From the NCBI RefSeq assembly GCF_030272615.1, contig NC_081412.1:97091796-97155795 (forward strand): 64,000 nt of DNA, read 5' to 3'. Both the position numbers and the translations under genes were made by a program. The notes below the pieces were generated by a model, which was not told where the DNA came from, searched no databases, and saw nothing but the letters and a program-made list of their open reading frames with translations. Source of the DNA: Cryptomeria japonica. Its lineage: Eukaryota > Streptophyta > Pinopsida > Cupressales > Cupressaceae. Shown here one piece after another: positions 58,572 through 64,000 of the stretch (positions are counted from its first letter, which is position 1; each line of letters starts with the position of its first letter).

Positions 58572-59541
58572 TCATAGCATAGACATTTCAAACTCATTCT
58601 TCATATTAACAGTAAAATTTTCACACATACCTACACAATCATTGCTAAAGATTAGATAATCTATGTAGACTACTGCAACCAAAATATTTTTACCTGCCTC
58701 TTTCACATAAAGATTGCTGTTAGCTAGTCCTTTTCTGTAGTCTTGTTGCTGTAAGTATTTATCCAACCTGTCATACCAAGCACATGGGGCTTGTTTAAGG
58801 CCATACAATGCCTTTTTCAGCTTACAAACATAATCAAGCTTCTTTGACAAAACAAATCCTTTAGGCTGTTCAACATATATATCTTCACTTAAATTTCCAT
58901 TAAGAAAGACAGATTTTACATCCATCTGAAAAACTTTAAAACCTTTGAAAGAAGCAAAAGCAAGAAATAATCTAATTGCTTCAAGACGTGCAACATGAGC
59001 AAATGCCTCATCATAATCTATACCTTCCACCTGAGCATGCCCTATAGCTTTATTTCTCACAATTTGACCTTCTTCATTCAATTTATTCTTGAAAACCCAT
59101 TTCGTGCCTATTACGTTCTTACCCTCTAGGCACAAGTTCCCGTGTCTCACTTTTTTGAATTTGATCGAGCTCTTCTTTCATGGCAGCTATCCAATGCCTA
59201 TCTTCAACTGCTTTTTCAAAACACTTAGGTTCAAACATATATAGCAAGGAAACATCTTCATCTTCAAAATAATTAACATTCCTTCTAGTAGCTCTAGTTC
59301 TATTTTCAAGTAAGATTTGATCAACAGGGTGATTTCTTTGCACAAACTTAGAAGGAGTCTTTAAGATAGTCTTACCATGCTTAATTTCAAACTCATTTTC
59401 AGAAATGGTATCTACTGTCCCAAGCTGAAAACTTGATGAAGATGAGTTTATTACCTCAGGTTGAACATTTTCAGAAGCATTTCTTGCATTACCACTTGCT
59501 GTTCCAGCTTGTGTACGTGAGGAAGAAGGTTGAACAAACAC
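58572..59541 (-). pseudogene. Copia reverse transcriptase, catalytic Asp lost
   Basis: Two overlapping open pieces (59541-59119 and 59150-58572) join through a frameshift near 59130. Motifs: HWIAAMKEELDQIQKSETRE, GTKWVFKNKLNEEGQIVRNK, VFQMDVKSVFLNGNLSEDIY, LKKALYGLKQAPCAWYDRLD and VAVVYIDYLIFSND. The last block corresponds to Y-[VI]-D-D-L, but the second Asp is Tyr, removing a catalytic residue. An upstream linker is rich in Ser and Glu. Confidence 0.85.
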
Positions 59542-60801
59542 CTTCTATTTCATCTTTCTGAGCAATGTTGTCACCATTTTCATGCTTGACACAAGTGTTA
59601 GTAATCTCATGAATTTTTACATTCACACTTTCTACAATCTTATGTAACCTTTTGTTAAAGTATTTGTAAGCCTTACCTTTAGAAGAATAGGCCAAAAAGA
59701 TATCTTCATCAGATCTAGGATCAAACTTACCTAGATTAGCATCATCTCTATTTATATAAGAGGGACTACCAAAAATTCTGAAATACTTAACTGTAGGTGG
59801 TTTACCTTTTCAAAGCTCATAGGGAGTTTTGTTATGCTTTGCTCTCAACAAACCTCGGTTCTAAATATAAACAGCTGTATGAACAACCTCTCTTGAGAAA
59901 GTGTCACCAACTTTAGCCTCATTCATCATGCTTCAAGCCATTTCTTGAACTGTTTTATTTTTCCTCTCAACCACACCATTTTGTTGAGGTGTTTTGGGTG
60001 CTGAAACCTATCTCTTAATTCCATTTTTCTCACATAAACTAACAAGTTCGTTAGAAGTAAATTCACCACTATTATCAGAACGTAAACACTTGATTCACAG
60101 ATCTATTTCATTTTCAACTAATGCCTTGAATTCTTTAAATTTTTCTTGAGCTCAGATTTTTCTTTCAAAAAGGTCACCCAAGTCATGTGAGAAAAATCAT
60201 CTATCAAAAGCATGAAATATTTTTTACCTTGTAAACTTGTTGTCCTTGTAGGACCACACAAGTTAGTATGAACTAATTCATGTGGTCTAGTACTTGATAA
60301 ATCGTTGGATTTAAACCTTGCTCTAGTTTGCATACCCATTTGACAATACTTACAAATAATATCTGCTGGTTTCTCAAGCTGTGGCATGTTTCTAACAACT
60401 TCTTTCTTGCTGATTTGACCTAGATTGTAAAAATTCATATGCCCAAGTCTCCAATGCCATAACTAGGTTTCATCAAGCTAACTCAAACAACACTTCTCAC
60501 CATTAGTATCATTAAGAATATATAAATTATTTGCTGCTCTACTTGCATCAGCAACATGCTTTCCACATTTACTAATGATACAATAGTCTGAATTGAAAAC
60601 TAGATCACACCCTTGATCACATAACTGGCTAACACTCAAAAGATTGTGTTTCAAACCTTTAACATACAAGACATTTTCAACCTTAGTTTCCCCATCATTT
60701 AAAACAAGAGTACCTTTACCTGCAACTCTTGTTGAAGAGTTACCTCCAAATCCGATTTTACCTCCATTCGTTCTTTTAAGAGTCAAAAATTTGCTCGTCA
60801 C
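59542..60801 (-). pseudogene. Copia GAG-pre-integrase and integrase
   Basis: - strand pieces give VLYVKGLKHNLLSVSQLCDQ and LGHMNFYNLGQISKKEVV. CKYCQMGMQTRARFK follows (a zinc-binding HHCC-type end), then RPHELVHTNLCGPTRTTSLQ and YFMLLIDDFSHMTWVTFLKE. Further on are SAPKTPQQNGVVERKNKTVQ (in another frame, near 60000) and FGSPSYI..., with AYSSKGKAYKYFNKRLHKIV at the end. These are the core of Copia integrase. The catalytic Asp region (THTDL in the family) reads HTNL, and several stops are present. Confidence 0.8.
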
Positions 60802-60804
60802 CAG

Positions 60805-61777
60805 TCATATGCCTGGAACAGCCATTGTGAACATACCATATATCTTTCTCGTTTTATGCAAGAAAAGCAGTTTGCGCAACCAAAGACATTTCTGTGCCTT
60901 GCTTTTCCTTTTTCCTCCACACTTTAGTGCTCTCCTTCTCTTTTCCTTTTGCCTCATTTTCTTAGAGAAATCTGCGAAACCACTTTTACACACTTTCATA
61001 GTATGACCAAAGTTATTGCATTTCTAACAAATAACATTATAGTTATCCAGAGGTGCAAATGAATTTCTATTCATAAAACTAAAACCTCTTCTGTCAAACA
61101 TTTTGCAATTTATGGCTTTATGACCAAAGCAGTTACATGTAAAGCAATAGCCATAAAACTGAGAGTGATTAAACATGCCCATATAAGTGTGTCCAGCTTT
61201 AGGAAACCTTTTAAAGGTATAAATTTTGCCTTTAGAGTTTGAATTTCTCATATTACCTGCATCTAGCTTCTGCAGTTTTGAGCATTCACCTTCTTCATGG
61301 CCAACACCGCTTTTATCAAGAGATTATTTTTGAGAGTTTAGCAAGCCATCCAAAGACATGGTACACTCTTTATAGGTGTTTTCTTGATTCAGCAACTTTG
61401 TAGATTTACCAAATTTTCTCAAAGAAACAACCTCACCTTCAAGCTTTTCGCAGTTTATTTCTTTGTCCTTAAGCTTCTTTCTAAGACCCTCTTCAATTTT
61501 CTTAGCTTCTGTAATTTAAACATTCAGATCAGCAATCAACTTTTCGGCCTAAGGCAAGAGATTTTTCAGAATTCTTGTTACTGTCCTCTTGTAACAGCAA
61601 CTTCAAGTTGTGATGTTTCTTTCTCAATTTCTGTGATCTCATTAAGATCACTAATAAGTTCTTGTTCTAAATCAACTTCAACCTCTTCATCAAAATTATC
61701 TTCTTCTTCTTGATTTTCAGTCACAATCTCTTCTAATGCCATGAAGAGAATATCATCATTCAAGGACTCTTCTCCAC
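60805..61777 (-). pseudogene. Copia gag with CCHC knuckles
   Basis: Gag starts within the fused LTR sequence and reads GEESLNDDILFMALEEIVTE and DFNEEVEVDLEQ-like acidic segments. Near 61150 it has the knuckle CFTCNCFGHKAINC, followed by a second, CxKCNNFGHTMKVC, broken by a stop. Basic stretches (KKMRQKEKRRRALKCGGKRK) follow. Multiple stops and frame changes occur. Confidence 0.65.
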
Positions 61778-61877
61778 TATATGAAGCTGACACACATACG
61801 AAGCTGACACACATACAGCTCAAACTACCACACACAATCAGCTTAGCAGCAGGAAGTTGACATTAATGATATAAACA

Positions 61878-63080
61878 ATTATCAAAGTCCTCCTTTGCTG
61901 CCATGAGTAGTCATTACTGTTCTGATACCACTGGTTTGTATAATTGCTTCTTTGATTCCATGTATGTCCATAGTGATTTCCTTGTTCATTCTATATACTA
62001 TCATGTATCCATGAAGGTCTCCTCCATGAATCTTGCCTCTCAAAATGATTTGGATGCTTATATATTGCACCCTTTATTGTCGTAGGAACCTTATTTGATT
62101 CTTCACCCTTTTTTGCCATTTGTTTTAGTGATTCCTTAGTAGAAATATTTATCTCTTCATTTTCTTCAAGATCTTGACCCTCTTGCTTTTCTTCTAATAC
62201 ATTATTACAGTATTAATGAGATACTTTAACTTTATCTTCTTTGACCTTCCTTTGGACTTCTTTATGTGTAATATCTTGTAATATAAGTTTTTTCTTTTTA
62301 TACCAAACCTTCTGAACTTCTTTTGCACAATGTATTTACTGCTCCCACAGATTCTAACCAAGGATAACCAAGAACAATATCCATTACATCCATATCCAAA
62401 GCATGACAGTTTGAATGCAAAACATATTTATCCTTAAAGAGTTCTAGATCTTCATAAATTTGAGTATGCATACCTAATATTTGACTGTCCTTGATGTTCT
62501 TTGCTTGTACATGTATCTTGTTTGCTAACTCCTTGTTGAGGAAGTTATACTTGCTGGTAGTATTTGTAGAGACAATAATCTTTTCCTTTTGAATGCATCC
62601 ATGAAAATAAAAGATTGAGTCTTACTTACTTAGAGCTAAAGTGCATGTACTTGTATCAATTCCTTCTTCTCCTTCTCCTTCTCCATCTTCTTTTTCTTCC
62701 TTCTCATCTTCTTTGTTTTCTTCCTCCTCTTCTTTATCTCCTTCTGCCTGTTCTTCCTCTTCTTTATTTTCCTGCTCTTCTTTCTCTTATTCATTTTCTC
62801 CTTCCTCTTCTTCCACTTCTTTATTTTCCTCCTCTTCTTCTCAGTCTTCATTTTCTTCCTCTTCATTATTTTTTTCATCCTCTTGTTCATCTTGTTTATC
62901 TTCCTCCTCTTCTTTCTCATATTCATTTTCTTTCTCTTCTTCATCTAATTTTGGAGCCCATCTACCTAAGAAAGCTTGTTCTAGTTCATCCATACAGGAA
63001 ATATCCTTATCTAATGTTGCATACCATTCCTCAGATTCACCTCTTAATGAAAATCAATTTTTCCACCTAAATACATTATA
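61878..63080 (-). pseudogene. Gypsy-type gag end and protease, - strand
   Basis: From about 63035 the - strand reads WYATLDKDISCMDELEQAFL then GRWAPK, the end of a retrotransposon-gag domain. Next comes a long Glu/Lys-rich low-complexity segment (62640-62940). Downstream (62600-62320) follow SKYNFLNKELANKIHVQAKN and ALDMDVMDIVLGYPWLESVG, the C-terminal half of a Gypsy aspartic protease (DIVLGYPWL). From 62070 to 61880 lie QSWRRPSW-like and NQWYQNSNDYSWQQRRTL segments, after which the Copia element begins. Stops and frameshifts are numerous. Confidence 0.6.
62641..62940. repeat. Low-complexity CTTCTT/GAAGAA tract
   Basis: Almost pure C/T on the + strand with TTCTTC and CCTCTTC units. It encodes an acidic Glu-rich linker on the - strand. 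The overlapping Ser- and Leu-rich + strand ORFs are artefacts of the repeat. Confidence 0.9.
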
Positions 63081-64000
63081 ATATCATATCCTAGTTACAT
63101 AACAATTGGTTACCTGTCTTTAAACCTCCCATCCTTGTTTGCATCATAGTGCCATGATCTTGAGGGAGAGCAGGTTGGAGAATTTGAGTAGTAATGGTGT
63201 GCTGAGAGAAGTGCCACCTAACTGACCTATTGGCTTTGATATGTGAAATGCTGTTATCAAAAGGCTATTTTGTGTTGGTAGTTGCTTGTAAAAAATAGAT
63301 GATTAACATGGGGATATATGCCAAAGGGTGACGACCTCATGAAAAAAAGGCCAGACACCGTTGGTCTAAAGATTTGAAGAAAGTAGATAGATGGTTGCTT
63401 GAAACCCTATAGTGGCAATGAAATCTTCCTAGGATCTCATAGTAAACAAGGCATCTTGAAATGAAGTGTATATGAATGGGTGTAGTCTAATAGGAAGAAA
63501 GAGCAATCTGATCTCTAGGAATCAATGGTAAGGATTTGCAAATTTGGACTTATCCTTATTTGATTGCCTTGAGTAAGGATTCCACGGTATCCTGGGTTCT
63601 TGATTCTTAAACCTTTTTATTGTGGTATTTTTTGGAGTTGCAGTTTCAGTCATCCTTTTGTTCCTTGATTTTGTAATTTGTAGTGTATTCCAGTTCTTTG
63701 ATTCCCAACAAGTGGTCACACTTTCACTTGTTGCATAATTCCAAAGTTCTGCGGACTATTATTTTGCAATGCATAGGCGTTTCTGTCATTCCTCCATGGT
63801 CTTTAAGACAAACCATATTTCTGTCCATCTCCTTATTATAGTCATGGTGTAGTGAGCATCTAGTATTTGGATAATTTGCAGCTTGTCATTCCCCTGCCAT
63901 GACAACCAAACTCACACAATATCGAATAAGAGAAAATTGTCTTGTTTCAAGGCTTCACAATTTTCTGAAACTTAAAGCGAACCCCAACACCAATCTGGCC
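63081..64000 (-). other. Probable upstream part of the - strand Gypsy element
   Basis: No clear domain. The position upstream (on the - strand) of the gag end makes gag N-terminus and leader likely. A - strand ORF of 65 codons at 63719-63522 has no recognised motif. No primer site or LTR edge was found before the window ends. Confidence 0.3.

Larger units (their letters stand above)
57320..61877 (-). mobile_element. Copia element on the - strand, both LTRs damaged
   Basis: The 3' LTR begins TGTTAATGTTTCTATCATTG at 57551 (- strand), just after the polypurine tract AAAAAAGGGGGAGA (57554-57567), and is cut by other LTR sequence near 57320. At the other end only about 100 bp of the 5' LTR survives (61877 to about 61778, starting TGTTTATATCATTAATGTCA). 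It is fused directly to gag coding sequence, so the rest of the LTR and the primer site are deleted. The order gag, CCHC, protease remnant, integrase, RT, RNase H is Copia. Many stops occur. The Asp/Ser-rich linker and RT sequence recall the SIRE-type lineage, but this is tentative. Confidence 0.8.
40309..64000 (+). other. Callose synthase intron 6, at least 23.7 kb
   Basis: Opens with GTTTGG after exon 6 and has no matching exon 7 in the window, so it probably runs past the end. It holds the nested Copia and Gypsy elements listed below. Segments 40309-41192 and 48075-49796 carry no recognised feature. Confidence 0.6.

Noticed and set aside
61919-61930. TGGTATCAGAAC on the - strand as a primer binding site
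   Set aside because: It lies inside a coding segment (NQWYQNSNDYSWQQRR) of the - strand Gypsy-like element and is not preceded by an LTR end.
62615-63081. Leu-rich and Ser-rich + strand ORFs of about 150 codons
   Set aside because: They are products of the CTTCTT tract; the supported reading is the acidic linker on the - strand.

Overview
The window is plant nuclear DNA: AT-rich, with introns, non-coding gaps and decayed retrotransposons. The combination of very long introns, Ty3/Gypsy-type LTRs starting TGTAATGTCCC, Copia elements, a LINE and tRNA-derived SINEs suggests a gymnosperm, most likely a conifer. That placement is inference, because no species-specific marker is visible.

One host gene is recognisable: the 5' part of a callose synthase (1,3-beta-glucan synthase) of the GSL10/CALS9 type, on the + strand. 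Six coding exons join without any frame break: 19451-19652, 22266-22363, 22548-22708, 39477-39573, 39883-39990 and 40183-40308. Together they give 264 codons of a protein that is about 1,900 residues long in this family. Intron 3 is 16.8 kb. Intron 6 is at least 23.7 kb, because no exon 7 was found before the window ends. Everything from about 19.4 kb to 64 kb is therefore this gene, with retrotransposons packed into its introns.

1-18 kb, upstream: an AT-rich stretch; a TIR element (2362-2800); two retroposons on the - strand (4026-5826 and 15278-17289); a 5'-truncated LINE (6590-11826) split by a solo LTR (6830-7920); and a (TC)49 microsatellite. The two - strand retroposons are the most unusual items. 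Each has perfect target-site duplications (16 and 13 bp), each starts at the same CTCGTTAATGGG sequence, and each carries an RNase H domain followed by a second ORF of unknown function (starting MEANF), with no reverse transcriptase.

18-19.45 kb: presumed promoter and 5' leader of the callose synthase gene, containing about a dozen diverged copies of a GGCGGTTAAGTTTGG-like motif and a probable 5'UTR intron.

19.6-39.5 kb, introns 1-3: SINE 1 (20241-20451); an old LTR-type element with a long gag-like ORF (27886-29922, - strand) and a 17-copy internal repeat (30639-31700); SINE 2 (32726-32898); LTR fragments; and several exact tandem duplications.

40.3-64 kb, intron 6: a Copia element with non-canonical TA...TA LTRs and a GGCCA target duplication (41198-48069), invaded by a second LTR element on the - strand; a Ty3/Gypsy element (52719-56755) cut off in its RT domain by another LTR; a - strand Copia element (57320-61877); and a - strand Gypsy gag/protease (61878-63080). 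All transposon ORFs carry stops or frameshifts, so none looks autonomous now. All homology calls are by eye from motifs; no database search was possible.
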